The notes below the pieces were generated by a model. It was not told the origin of the DNA, did no database searches, and saw only the letters and a program-made list of their open reading frames with translations. From Micromonospora sp. WMMD1082 (lineage in GTDB: Bacteria > Actinomycetota > Actinomycetes > Mycobacteriales > Micromonosporaceae): a DNA stretch of 64,000 nt. Location: NCBI RefSeq assembly GCF_029626175.1, contig NZ_JARUBM010000002.1:1860001-1924000 (forward strand), given 5' to 3'. A program made the translations under genes and the position numbers. Shown in pieces: positions 24,800-33,045 of the stretch; the stretch's first letter is position 1; every line of letters begins with the position of its first letter.

Positions 24800-25981
24800 T
24801 TGACCCCCTTCCGCTCCGCGACCGCCACGGCGGTCGTGTCGACCCTGCTGGCCACCACGCTCGCCGGCTGCCAGTTCGGCGGGCAGGAGCAGGACACGAG
24901 CCCCATCGTGATCGCCGCCGACCTGGAACTCTCCGGCGCGGCGGCCGGGGTCGGCAAGGCGTACCGGCAGGCCCTGGAACTGAAGGTCGAGCAGTTGAAC
25001 GCCTCGGGCGCACTGAACGGCCGGACAATCCGACTATTGCCGAAGGACAACCGCTCCGACGCCAGCGAGTCACTGCGAAACATCGTGGACTTCAGCAACG
25101 ACTCGCGGGTGAGCGCCATCATCATGGGCGGCTGCAACGAATGCGCCGTCGGCGCGGTGCGCACCGTCAACGAGAAGCAGATCCCCACCATCGCGCTGGC
25201 CGCCGCCGGAGCCGTGGCCAGCCCGGTCGCGGAACGCCGCTACATGTTCAAACTGGCACCGAACGCCGCCGACAACGCCGCCACGCTCACCGACCAACTC
25301 CGCCGCCGCAACATCGACACGATCGGCCTGCTGCGCAGCGAGGACGCGTACGGCCAGGAGGGCGCCACGGCGCTGCGCCGCGAGTTCGACAAGGTCGGCA
25401 TCCAGGTGCTGGCCGAGGCTTCCGTCCGGGGTACCGACACCGAGCTGGACGGGCAGGCGGGGACGCTGGTCGCGGCCGAGCCCGACGCCCTGGTCATCTG
25501 GGCCCCGCCGGAGCAGGCGATGCTCGCCACCAGCGCGGTCAAGGCGGCCGGCTTCACCGGGGCGCTCTTCCTCGACGCCTCGGCTGCGGGGGATCTCTTC
25601 CTCGGCGCCGCGGCGAAGGCGGCGGAGCGGGCCACCCTGGTCTTCACCCAGACGATGGTGATCGACGACGTGATCGCGACCACCCCCGCGAAGGCCGCGC
25701 GCCGCCAGTGGTTCCAGGACTACACCGCCCGCTTCGGCGGCTACCACGGCTCCGCGTCGTTCGCCGCGGACGCGGTCCAGCTCATCGCCGACGCCGAACT
25801 GCGCTCCGGTGGCGCAGTCGGCGAGGTCGACCGGAACGCCCTCCGGGACGTGCTGGAGACGTCCCAGTTGGACGGCCTGACGGGACCGATCCGGATGACG
25901 CCCGACAACCACTCCGGGCTGATGCCGCAGGCCCTGACGACGCTGGTCGCCCGCAACGGCCGGTGGCGGCTACAGGGCTGA
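24800..25981 (+). CDS. Lipoprotein, amino-acid-type (LivJ-like) periplasmic binding protein
   Basis: 393 residues from a TTG at 24800 placed six bases after AGGAGG. A lipobox LAGC puts the lipidated cysteine at C24. The mature protein has the type I periplasmic-binding fold of branched-chain amino acid / receptor-family ligand-binding proteins (PIVIAADLELSGAAAGVGKAY, and SEDAYGQEGATALRREF). No permease or ATPase of the LIV type is adjacent, so it may act as a stand-alone sensor or use a transporter elsewhere. It diverges from the conservon operon, which raises the possibility that it feeds ligand information to CvnA. That link is inference. Confidence 0.87.
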   Translation: MTPFRSATATAVVSTLLATTLAGCQFGGQEQDTSPIVIAADLELSGAAAGVGKAYRQALELKVEQLNASGALNGRTIRLLPKDNRSDASESLRNIVDFSNDSRVSAIIMGGCNECAVGAVRTVNEKQIPTIALAAAGAVASPVAERRYMFKLAPNAADNAATLTDQLRRRNIDTIGLLRSEDAYGQEGATALRREFDKVGIQVLAEASVRGTDTELDGQAGTLVAAEPDALVIWAPPEQAMLATSAVKAAGFTGALFLDASAAGDLFLGAAAKAAERATLVFTQTMVIDDVIATTPAKAARRQWFQDYTARFGGYHGSASFAADAVQLIADAELRSGGAVGEVDRNALRDVLETSQLDGLTGPIRMTPDNHSGLMPQALTTLVARNGRWRLQG

Positions 25982-25985
25982 CCGG

Positions 25986-26009
25986 AGGGCCGGCTCCCCA
26001 GCCGGCCCT
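25986..26009. terminator. Convergent terminator hairpin
   Basis: AGGGCCGGCT (25986-25995) and AGCCGGCCCT (26000-26009) make a perfect 10-bp stem with a CCCC loop, five bases after the lipoprotein stop and before the permease stop on the opposite strand. Confidence 0.85.
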
Positions 26010-26030
26010 ACCACCGGCCCCACCCCCGGC

Positions 26031-26891
26031 TCAGCGGCTGGAGGTGGTCTCCCGCAGCCACGGTAGGCTGCGGCGCTCGATGAGCACGAGCGCGGCGTAG
26101 AGCAGGATGCTGACCAGGGCGACCAGGATGATCGCCGCCCAGGCCGTGGCGGTGTCGCCGATGCCCGCGTACTGCTGGATGACGTAGCCGAGACCACCTT
26201 CGCCGGCCTGGAACTCGCCGATCACGGCACCGATCGCGGCCAGCGGCATGGCGACCTTCAGACCCACGAAGATCTGCGGGAGCGCGGCCGGGAAGCGCAC
26301 CTTGCGGAACGCCTGCCAGCGGGAGGCGTTGTAGGAGCGGACCAGCTCGGCCAGCTCGGCGGGCGTGGTGGTCAGACCGGTCGCGGTGGAGAGCACGATC
26401 GGGAAGAAGCAGAGCAGGAACACCATGGTCAGGATGGGTTTCTGGCCCCAGCCGAGCGCCACCACCAGCAGCGGGCCAAGGGTGATCTTCGGCACCGCGT
26501 TGACGGCCACCAGCAGCGGGGTGAACATCCGCTCGACCGTCCGGGAGACGGCCAGCGCCAGGCCGAGCAGCACCCCGGCGGCCACGGAGAGGGCGAAGCC
26601 GAACAGGATCTCGCCGGTGGTGGCGACGGTGTGCTCCAGCAGCCGTGCCGGCCGCTCACCGAACGCCGTCAGCACGTCACCGGGTGGCGGCAGCGCCGCC
26701 GGGTGAATCAACTCCAGCCGGGCGACCAGCCACCAGAGACCGAGGGCGATCAGCAGGCCGGCCGCCGGCAGCAGGGCGGCCGCCACACCGTCGCGTAGGT
26801 CACCCGGCCGCCACCGCCGGTCACGCGGTCCGACCCGGGACGGCTCGGACGCGAGCGCCACCTCCGGCTGCCGTGGGACGACGTCGGTCAT
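26031..26891 (-). CDS. ABC transporter permease, NitT/TauT (SsuC-like) family
   Basis: 286 residues with about six membrane helices and the inner-membrane component motif region (LVRSYNASRWQAFRKVRFPAALPQIFVGLKVAMPLAAIGAVIGEF). It belongs to the family that imports nitrate, sulfonates, taurine or thiamine pyrimidine precursors. It follows the binding-protein gene on the same strand, separated by a 40-bp palindrome. The ATPase is probably the divergently transcribed gene at 28283. The substrate cannot be inferred from the permease. Confidence 0.92.
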   Translation of the reverse strand: MTDVVPRQPEVALASEPSRVGPRDRRWRPGDLRDGVAAALLPAAGLLIALGLWWLVARLELIHPAALPPPGDVLTAFGERPARLLEHTVATTGEILFGFALSVAAGVLLGLALAVSRTVERMFTPLLVAVNAVPKITLGPLLVVALGWGQKPILTMVFLLCFFPIVLSTATGLTTTPAELAELVRSYNASRWQAFRKVRFPAALPQIFVGLKVAMPLAAIGAVIGEFQAGEGGLGYVIQQYAGIGDTATAWAAIILVALVSILLYAALVLIERRSLPWLRETTSSR

Positions 26892-26929
26892 GGATCCTCC
26901 TGCGATTCACGGTGATCTGGCACGGGAAG

Positions 26930-26969
26930 CGGGGTACGCCACACCGGACGTCCGGTGTGGCGTACCCCG
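26930..26969 (-). terminator. 40-bp perfect palindrome between binding-protein and permease genes
   Basis: Twenty bases (26930-26949) are followed without a loop by their exact reverse complement (26950-26969). In the minus-strand transcript this forms a very stable hairpin 18 bases after the binding-protein stop. It may act as a partial terminator or 3-prime stabiliser that keeps the binding protein in excess over the permease, a common need in ABC importers. It could also be a protein-binding site. Confidence 0.75.
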
Positions 26970-26987
26970 TCGTCGAACCGGTCGGCC

Positions 26988-28016
26988 TCAGGCCTTCGGC
27001 GCGAGGTTGAAGTCGATGATCTGGTCGGGGGTGAGGTCCGACTTCAGGGCGCCGGCCCCGCGCAGGATCGCGATGCTCTTGGCGACCCGGCCACTGTCCA
27101 GCGTGCCCAGTGCGGTGCCGGAGTTGCTGGAGCGGACGTACCCGGCCATCAGTTGCAGCTCGGCGGCGGCGGCCTCGGGGTTGACCGCCTCGGCGTTCTT
27201 GGCCAGGATCTCGGCCGCCTCCGGCGGGTTCGCCAGGGCGTACTCCAGGCCCTTGAGCAGCGCCTCGGTGAACTTCTTGACCGATTCCGGGTTGTCGCTG
27301 GCGTACTGCTTGGAGGTGATCAGCACGTTGCCGTAGAGGTCCTGCATCACGTTGCTGTACGGCAGCAGGACGGCCTTCTTCTTGGTCACCGCCTCGATGG
27401 TCGGCTGGCCGACGACGAACTGGCCGATGCCGTCGACCGAGCCGGAGGCCAGCGTGCCCATCAGGGTCTGCGCCTCACCGTTGACCCAGGTCACCTTGGT
27501 GTAGTCGATGCCGGCCATCCGGGCGTACGTCGGGAAGAGGTTGCGGACCACCGAACCGGGGGTGTCCGCGAGCTTCTTGCCCTCCAGGTCCTTCGGGGTG
27601 TTGATCCCCGTGCCCTCGACGGTGGCGATCGCGGCCATGGTGCGCTGCTGGATCGCGGCCACCGCGACGAAGTCCTTGGCGTCGCCGTTGCCGAGCTGGA
27701 GCAGCCCACCGGTCAGGTCGATCGGGCCGAAGTGCGCCTGGCCGCCGACGATCGTCTGGATCACGGCGCCGGTGCCCTGCCCGGGCTTGATCTCCACATC
27801 GAAGCCGGCGTCCTTGAAGAAACCCTTCTCCTTGGCCACCCAGGCGTAGGCGTCACGCCCGAAGTTGCCGAACGACGTGAGGTACGTCACCTGCTCCAGG
27901 GACGCGCCCACGCCGCTGCTGTCGTCGGCGTCGTCCGAACCGCTGCTGCACGCGGCGACCAGGGCGAGGGCGGTGGCCATCGTGGCCGCGGCGACCGAAC
28001 GGGTCAGCCTTCTCAT
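26988..28016 (-). CDS. Substrate-binding lipoprotein of a NitT/TauT-type ABC transporter (NMT1/THI5-like)
   Basis: 342 residues. A signal peptide ends in a lipobox LVAAC, lipidated at about C23. The mature protein has the NMT1/THI5-like type II binding fold (VAKEKGFFKDAGFDVEIKPGQG, LADTPGSVVRNLFPTYAR). Relatives bind pyrimidine precursors of thiamine, sulfonates, nitrate or small aromatic compounds. A thiamine operon lies 5 kb away, but the TPP riboswitch is not at this gene, so a thiamine link is only a possibility. The ATG at 28016 is chosen because the signal peptide begins there. Upstream in-frame starts encode an arginine/glycine-rich stretch and are rejected. Confidence 0.9.
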   Translation of the reverse strand: MRRLTRSVAAATMATALALVAACSSGSDDADDSSGVGASLEQVTYLTSFGNFGRDAYAWVAKEKGFFKDAGFDVEIKPGQGTGAVIQTIVGGQAHFGPIDLTGGLLQLGNGDAKDFVAVAAIQQRTMAAIATVEGTGINTPKDLEGKKLADTPGSVVRNLFPTYARMAGIDYTKVTWVNGEAQTLMGTLASGSVDGIGQFVVGQPTIEAVTKKKAVLLPYSNVMQDLYGNVLITSKQYASDNPESVKKFTEALLKGLEYALANPPEAAEILAKNAEAVNPEAAAAELQLMAGYVRSSNSGTALGTLDSGRVAKSIAILRGAGALKSDLTPDQIIDFNLAPKA

Positions 28017-28282
28017 CAGTGCACCTTGTCCTTTCCAACCGGGGCGTCGACCACCGGGAGGGAGTTGTCTGGCGGCACCGGCGGCCGGGATGGAAGCCGA
28101 CACCGCGTATGGAGTGGACTCTTCGCGGGCACAGCGTACGAGAGCCCCACCTTTGCGACGCCAGGCGTACCGGGTTGCGGAACGGAAACAAAGTGATGTC
28201 CACCCCGGACGGTGCGATACCGGGTGAAGGCCGATAGCCTTTGGCAGGTTCCTGACCACTCAGTCAGCGGGAGGCCCGCCCG

Positions 28283-29068
28283 ATGATCCGCCTGTCCGGG
28301 GTGTCGCGCACCTTCGACGGCCGTACCGGCCGGGTCGAAGCGCTGCGCGGCATCGACCTCGACGTGGGCGACGGCGAGTTCGTCGCAGTGCTCGGCCGCT
28401 CGGGGTGCGGCAAGTCCACCCTGCTGCGGCTGATCGCCGGCCTCATCCCGGTCACCGCCGGCGAGGTGGCCGTGGGTGGCACGCCGGTCACCGGGCCACG
28501 CCAGGACATCGCCATGCTGTTCCAGCGGCCGGCCCTGCTCCCGTGGCGCACCGTGCTGGACAATGTCCTGCTGCCGGTGGAGATATTCGGCTGGAAGCGC
28601 GCCGATCACCGGGACCGGGCGCGGGACCTGCTCGAGGTGGCCGGGCTGGCCGGCTTCGAGAAGCGGCTGCCGCACGAGCTGTCCGGCGGCATGCAGCAGC
28701 GGGTCTCCCTCTGCCGCTCGCTGATCGGCGACCCCCGGGTGATGCTGATGGACGAACCCTTCTCCGCGCTCGACGCGCTCACCCGCGAGGAGCTGGCCGG
28801 GGAGTTGCAGCGGGTGCACATGCGCACCGGCGCCACCGTGGTCTTCGTCACCCACTCCATCGACGAGGCGGTGCTGCTCGCCGACCGGGTGGTGGTGCTC
28901 AGTCCGCGACCCGGCCGGGTCCGCAAGATCGTCGAGGTGGCCATCCCCCGGCCCCGCACCCTCGGTCGCAACGCCCACCTGGCGGACGTCGCCCGGGTCA
29001 GTGCCGACCTGCACGAACTGCTGATGGAACGCGACCAGCCAGCGGCCGCCGGCGCGGAAGGGCGATGA
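28283..29068 (+). CDS. ABC transporter ATP-binding protein, NitT/TauT (SsuB-like) family
   Basis: 261 residues. Walker A GRSGCGKST, signature LSGGMQQRV, Walker B VMLMDEPFSALD and the switch histidine in FVTHSIDEA are intact. It is the likely energiser of the divergent permease and binding protein. The ATG follows GGGAGG. A short CTGAC/GTCAG inverted repeat (28252-28267) lies just before the ribosome binding site. Its stop overlaps the next start as ATGA, so transport and the LLM enzyme are co-expressed. Confidence 0.93.
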   Translation: MIRLSGVSRTFDGRTGRVEALRGIDLDVGDGEFVAVLGRSGCGKSTLLRLIAGLIPVTAGEVAVGGTPVTGPRQDIAMLFQRPALLPWRTVLDNVLLPVEIFGWKRADHRDRARDLLEVAGLAGFEKRLPHELSGGMQQRVSLCRSLIGDPRVMLMDEPFSALDALTREELAGELQRVHMRTGATVVFVTHSIDEAVLLADRVVVLSPRPGRVRKIVEVAIPRPRTLGRNAHLADVARVSADLHELLMERDQPAAAGAEGR

Positions 29069-30018
29069 GTAGCATGCGGGTGGCCGTCTTCACGGAGCCG
29101 CACCGGGGCGCCAGCTACGACGACCAGCTGCGGTTCGCCCGGCTCGCCGAGGACGGCGGTTTCGACGGATTCTTCCGCGCCGACCACTACCAGGCCATGG
29201 GTGACGAGCCGGCGCTGCCCGGCCCGACCGACGCCTGGCTGACGCTGGCCGCGCTCGCCCGGGAGACCAGCCGGATCCGGCTGGGCACGCTGGTCACCTC
29301 GGCGACCTTCCGGCTGCCCGGCCCGCTGGCCGTGATGGTGGCCCAGGTCGACCAGATGAGCGGCGGCCGGGTCGAGCTGGGCATCGGCGCCGGCTGGTAC
29401 GCCCGGGAGCACGCCTCGTACGGCATCCCGTTCCCCGGCACCAGCGAACGCTTCGACCGGCTCGCCGAGCAGCTCGACGTGATCACCGGACTCTGGGGCA
29501 CCCCGTCGGGCGGGACGTTCAGCTACACCGGCGACCACTACCGGCTCACCGACTCACCGGCCCTGCCCAAGCCGGTGCAGACCCCCGGGCCGCCGGTGAT
29601 CGTCGGCGGACGCGGCCCCAAGCGCACCCCGGAGCTGGCCGCCCGCTACGCCGACGAGTTCAACGTGCCCTTCACCAGCATCGAACAGACCACCGAGGCG
29701 TACGAGCGGGTACGTGAGGCGTGTCACCGGGTCGATCGCACCGGTGACCGGCCGCTGACGCTCTCCGCCGGGATCGTGGTGGCGATCGGGCGTACCGACG
29801 CCGAGGCCCGGCGGCGGGCGGCACCGCTGCACGTCAAGAGCGCCCTGCCGCCGGAGGACCCGGTGGTCGGCTCGCCGGAGCAGTTGGTCGACCGGATCGG
29901 CGAGTTCGCGGCGATCGGCACCGCCCGGGTGCACCTGCGCCTGATCGACATCACCGACCTGGACCACCTGGAACTCATCGCCGCCGAGGTGCTTCCCCGA
30001 CTGGACGGAACCCGATGA
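29065..30018 (+). CDS. LLM-class flavin/F420-dependent oxidoreductase
   Basis: 317 residues of the luciferase-like TIM-barrel family (FARLAEDGGFDGFFRADHYQAM, SGGRVELGIGAGWYAREHASYG, PPVIVGGRGPKRTPELAARYADEFN). The pattern is closer to F420-dependent actinobacterial members than to FMN monooxygenases, but cofactor choice needs testing. It lies between the transporter ATPase and a cupin with four-base overlaps on both sides, so it probably acts on the imported compound. The substrate is unknown. Confidence 0.88.
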   Translation: MSSMRVAVFTEPHRGASYDDQLRFARLAEDGGFDGFFRADHYQAMGDEPALPGPTDAWLTLAALARETSRIRLGTLVTSATFRLPGPLAVMVAQVDQMSGGRVELGIGAGWYAREHASYGIPFPGTSERFDRLAEQLDVITGLWGTPSGGTFSYTGDHYRLTDSPALPKPVQTPGPPVIVGGRGPKRTPELAARYADEFNVPFTSIEQTTEAYERVREACHRVDRTGDRPLTLSAGIVVAIGRTDAEARRRAAPLHVKSALPPEDPVVGSPEQLVDRIGEFAAIGTARVHLRLIDITDLDHLELIAAEVLPRLDGTR

Positions 30019-30344
30019 CCGACACGCCGCTCGACCTCCACGCGCCCGGCCAGGAGCCCACCCTCGGTCCGGTGGGGCAGGAGATCGTCTTCGAGAACGA
30101 CCGGGTCCGGGTGTGGCACATCCGGCTGGAGCCGGGCGAGCGGCAGCCGCTGCACCGGCACGACCATCCCTACCTCGTGGTGGCCGTCCAGGGTGCGAAG
30201 AACGTCGTACAGACCATCGACGGGACCAGGATCGACGCCGACGAGCCGACCGGCGGGGTGGTCTACCGCGATCCGGGTGCCGTGCACATGCTGACCAACG
30301 TCGGCGACACGACTTACCTGGCCCGGCTGGTCGAACTCAAGTAG
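30015..30344 (+). CDS. Small cupin-domain protein
   Basis: 109 residues, a single cupin barrel. PGERQPLHRHDHPYLVVAVQG gives metal-binding histidines and DPGAVHMLTNVG the second cupin motif. It could be a metal-dependent dioxygenase, isomerase or ligand sensor. It is the last gene of the ATPase-LLM-cupin operon (ATGA overlap with the LLM gene). No function can be assigned from sequence alone. Confidence 0.85.
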   Translation: MTDTPLDLHAPGQEPTLGPVGQEIVFENDRVRVWHIRLEPGERQPLHRHDHPYLVVAVQGAKNVVQTIDGTRIDADEPTGGVVYRDPGAVHMLTNVGDTTYLARLVELK

Positions 30345-30439
30345 ACCCGTCGGTTTCTCGCGGGCGCATCGGCCGGCGACGGTTGCCCGCCGGACAACCA
30401 TCAGCGCATCCGCAGCGCGGCGGCGCGGGCTCCGCGTCC

Positions 30440-30488
30440 AGATCTTGGACAGTTTCCGTTAGCGCTGAACGGAAACTGTCCAAGATCT
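30440..30488. repeat. Perfect 21-bp inverted repeat with AGCGCT centre
   Basis: The 21 bases at 30440-30460 are exactly complementary to 30468-30488, with a 7-base loop AGCGCTG. The arms begin and end in AGATCT, the inner part carries TTTCCGTT/AACGGAAA, and the centre TTAGCGCTGAA is close to LacI-family operator half-sites. It may be a dispersed palindromic repeat, a terminator for the upstream operon or a regulator site. Confidence 0.85.
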
Positions 30489-30518
30489 CGCGTCCGCATC
30501 TCATCCTTCGAGACGCAA

Positions 30519-30557
30519 GAAGGGCCCGGCCCTCCGAACACGGGAAGCCGGGCCTTC
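30519..30557 (+). terminator. GC-rich hairpin downstream of the cupin operon
   Basis: GAAGGGCCCGGC (30519-30530) pairs with GCCGGGCCTTC (30547-30557) with one bulged G and a 16-base loop, followed by a T-containing run. Plausible intrinsic terminator for the ATPase-LLM-cupin transcript. Confidence 0.6.
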
Positions 30558-30707
30558 GTCTCGTTCAGCCTTCACTTATGAAACCCACTCACGTCGGGTC
30601 GCTCCGGGAGATCCACCACAGACCACACCACCCGCCGCGAGCAGGTACTACGGCCTCCCACGGCGTGCCGGTGGCGATCGGTGGCGGCGGACCGTAACGT
30701 GCCGGTC

Positions 30708-33014
30708 ATGGCCCATCGGACCTCGATCCGACTACTGTTCACGGCGCTCGGCGTCAGCCTGCTGGCCGGTGCCGGCCAGCTCGGCCTCGCCTTCGGCTTC
30801 GGCATAGTCCGGCTCACCGGCACCTTCACCGGGGTGAGCGTCAACCAGTGGCCCGCCCAGCTCGTCTGGGCCGGCTGGTTCGCGACGAACGCCGCCGTCA
30901 TCGGTGCCGTCCTCACCGAGCGGCTGGCCCGCCACGACGGACGGCTCACCGGCACCACCCGGCAGCTGGCCGTCGCGGGCGGCGCCGCCCTGGGCGCCAC
31001 GGTCGTGGCGCCCCTGTGCATGCAGCCGGCCCGCAGCGCCGAACTCATCTCGGTGGACCCGGTCTGGGCCGTCGCCATCTGCGCCGGTCTCGGCGCGGTG
31101 ATCGGCGCGGGCGCGGCGCTGGCCGTGCTGGTACGGCCACCATTCGCGTGGAACATGGCCGCGGTGGCCGCGGTGGTGTGGCTGCTCGCGCTGCTGTCGG
31201 TCCTCCCGTCGCTGGGCGCGAGCGGGCCGCTGACCCCGGTACGCCTCGGCGTGCTGGAGCCGGCATGGCTCTCCGCCGACGCCGCGCAGCGACTGGCGCT
31301 GCTGATCCTGCCGCTGGTGACCCTGCTGGCCGGAGCGGCGACCGCGGCCCTGGCCCGGCGGCGTGGGCATCCCCCGCTGGTCAGCGGGCCGAGCGGGGCC
31401 GCCGGTCCGGTGCTGGTCGCGTTCGCCTATCTCGCCGCCGGTCCCGGCGACGCCGGCGACCGTTACCAGCTCACGCCCTACTACGGCGCGCTGATCGCGG
31501 TCGTCGTCGGCGCGCTCGGTTCGGCCGCCGCGGCACTGCTGCCCTGGGCGGCCGGTGAGCGGCCCGCCACCGGGACCGCCATCGAGCCGACCGACATCCT
31601 CCAACCACTGCCCGCGACCCCCGCCCTGCCCTCGGCAGCCCACGCTCCCGCCGGCACCGAATCCACCACCGACTCGGTCATCGTCGTCAGCGGCGACACC
31701 GGCGCGGGCCCAGCCTCCGACGGCGCGCCCGCCCGCGCCAACCCGCACGCCACCGGTGTCGAGGACGCCCCTCCCCCACACTGGCACTGGCCGGCTGCCC
31801 GCACCGACGCACCCACCGCCACAACCGAACCGGACACCGGCGCCACCGCCACCCCGGCCCCGGCCGCCGCTGCGCCGGCAGACGTACCGGCAAACGGCGG
31901 TCGACCCGACGGCGGCACACCGGCCGGAGACAGCGTGCAGGCCACCAACGGCGGGCAGGCCACGAACAGCGGGCAGGCCACCGACGGCGGACAGGCCACC
32001 AAAGCCGCGCGGTCCGCGGACAACGCGCAGGCCGCGAACGGCGGGCAGGCGGGCGAGGCGGCGGCGGGAACGGGGCGGGGTTCCGAGCCGGCGAGCGGCC
32101 AGTCACCGGTCGGCGACGGCAGCGACATCCGGCCGGTGGTTCGCGCCACCCAGCCGGCGGAGGAACCTCCGGCTTCTCCCACTCCCACTCGTAAGGCGCC
32201 GACGCCCCGGCGTACCGGCAAGCCCCGGACGCCCGCCGCCGCCCCGAGCACGGCCGATGCGCCGGCAGCCGCGGACCCCGCGCCTACCGCGACGACAGAC
32301 CCCGAACCGGCACCGCTGGCCGGCGCAGCACCGGTGGCCGGCGCTGCACCGGCGGATGGCGTTGCGGGTGACGGAAGCGGGGAGGAGGCGGCACCTCGGC
32401 CCCGGCCGCGCTTCCCGATGCCCGACCTCAACCGGGCGACGACCTGGGACGCGTTCACCCCCGCCCACCGGCAACCCGCGCCGCCGGCCAGCGGTGCCCT
32501 ACCCCCGGCCGACCTGGCCGGCCCGCCCGACACCGACCCGGCCAGCCCGCCCACGGCGGACCCGGCCGGCCCGCCCGACACTGACCTGGCCAGCCCGTCC
32601 CCGACCGACCTGGCCGGCCTGCCCGACCCCCGCGCCGCCGAGCCGGCCGAACGGCGAGGCGGCATCGGTTCCGCCGACGCCGGCCCGACCGCCGCTGACC
32701 CGGAGGTCACCATCGAACCGGCGGCCACCGCCCGGGACCTGTCGGTCGCCTTCACCAAGCCGCCCGTCGCGCGGGCCGAGGACGTCCAGCCCGACCGCGA
32801 ACCCGAGAAGGGCCGGCGCGGGCTGTTCCGCCTGGGCAGGTCCCGCTCCGGGGAGGCCGTTGCCACGCCCGAGCGCGACGAGCCGCTGCCGGCCCAGGAC
32901 GAGGAGTACGTCGACTGGGTGGCCGGGCTCGGCCGGCCCTCGACCGACGACGAGCCCGAGCCGCCGAAACCCCGCCGCTCGCTGCGCTCCACCGGACGGC
33001 ACCACCGCGACTGA
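30708..33014 (+). CDS. Multi-pass membrane protein with long Pro/Ala-rich cytoplasmic tail
   Basis: 768 residues. The first ~285 hold about seven hydrophobic helices. The rest is low-complexity, rich in Ala, Pro, Thr, Gly and Asp, with degenerate repeats such as GGQATNSGQATDGGQATK and later PPDTDPASPPTADPAG. A charged C-terminus (EEYVDWVAGLGRPSTDDEPEPP) looks more ordered and may be a binding segment. No enzyme motif is seen. I do not recognise a functional family. The ATG at 30708 is chosen; a GTG nine bases earlier is possible. Confidence 0.78.
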   Translation: MAHRTSIRLLFTALGVSLLAGAGQLGLAFGFGIVRLTGTFTGVSVNQWPAQLVWAGWFATNAAVIGAVLTERLARHDGRLTGTTRQLAVAGGAALGATVVAPLCMQPARSAELISVDPVWAVAICAGLGAVIGAGAALAVLVRPPFAWNMAAVAAVVWLLALLSVLPSLGASGPLTPVRLGVLEPAWLSADAAQRLALLILPLVTLLAGAATAALARRRGHPPLVSGPSGAAGPVLVAFAYLAAGPGDAGDRYQLTPYYGALIAVVVGALGSAAAALLPWAAGERPATGTAIEPTDILQPLPATPALPSAAHAPAGTESTTDSVIVVSGDTGAGPASDGAPARANPHATGVEDAPPPHWHWPAARTDAPTATTEPDTGATATPAPAAAAPADVPANGGRPDGGTPAGDSVQATNGGQATNSGQATDGGQATKAARSADNAQAANGGQAGEAAAGTGRGSEPASGQSPVGDGSDIRPVVRATQPAEEPPASPTPTRKAPTPRRTGKPRTPAAAPSTADAPAAADPAPTATTDPEPAPLAGAAPVAGAAPADGVAGDGSGEEAAPRPRPRFPMPDLNRATTWDAFTPAHRQPAPPASGALPPADLAGPPDTDPASPPTADPAGPPDTDLASPSPTDLAGLPDPRAAEPAERRGGIGSADAGPTAADPEVTIEPAATARDLSVAFTKPPVARAEDVQPDREPEKGRRGLFRLGRSRSGEAVATPERDEPLPAQDEEYVDWVAGLGRPSTDDEPEPPKPRRSLRSTGRHHRD

Positions 33015-33045
33015 CGGCCGGCCACCCACGCACCCGCGGTGATCC

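Larger units (their letters stand above)
30345..30707. other. Intergenic region with strong inverted repeats (363 bp)
   Basis: No gene is supported. It contains a 21-bp-arm inverted repeat (30440-30488) and a separate GC-rich hairpin (30519-30557). The remaining ~150 bases before the next ATG hold no recognisable feature apart from a presumed promoter. Confidence 0.7.

Noticed and set aside
26988..30344. Calling the transporter a thiamine-precursor (ThiXYZ) system because the thi operon is near
   Set aside because: No TPP riboswitch precedes either half of the locus, and the LLM and cupin genes do not belong to thiamine pathways I know. Proximity alone is not enough.
31920..32060. CRISPR-like or tandem DNA array
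   Set aside because: The repeats are irregular, in frame and encode low-complexity protein. No constant repeat with unique spacers is present and there are no cas genes.
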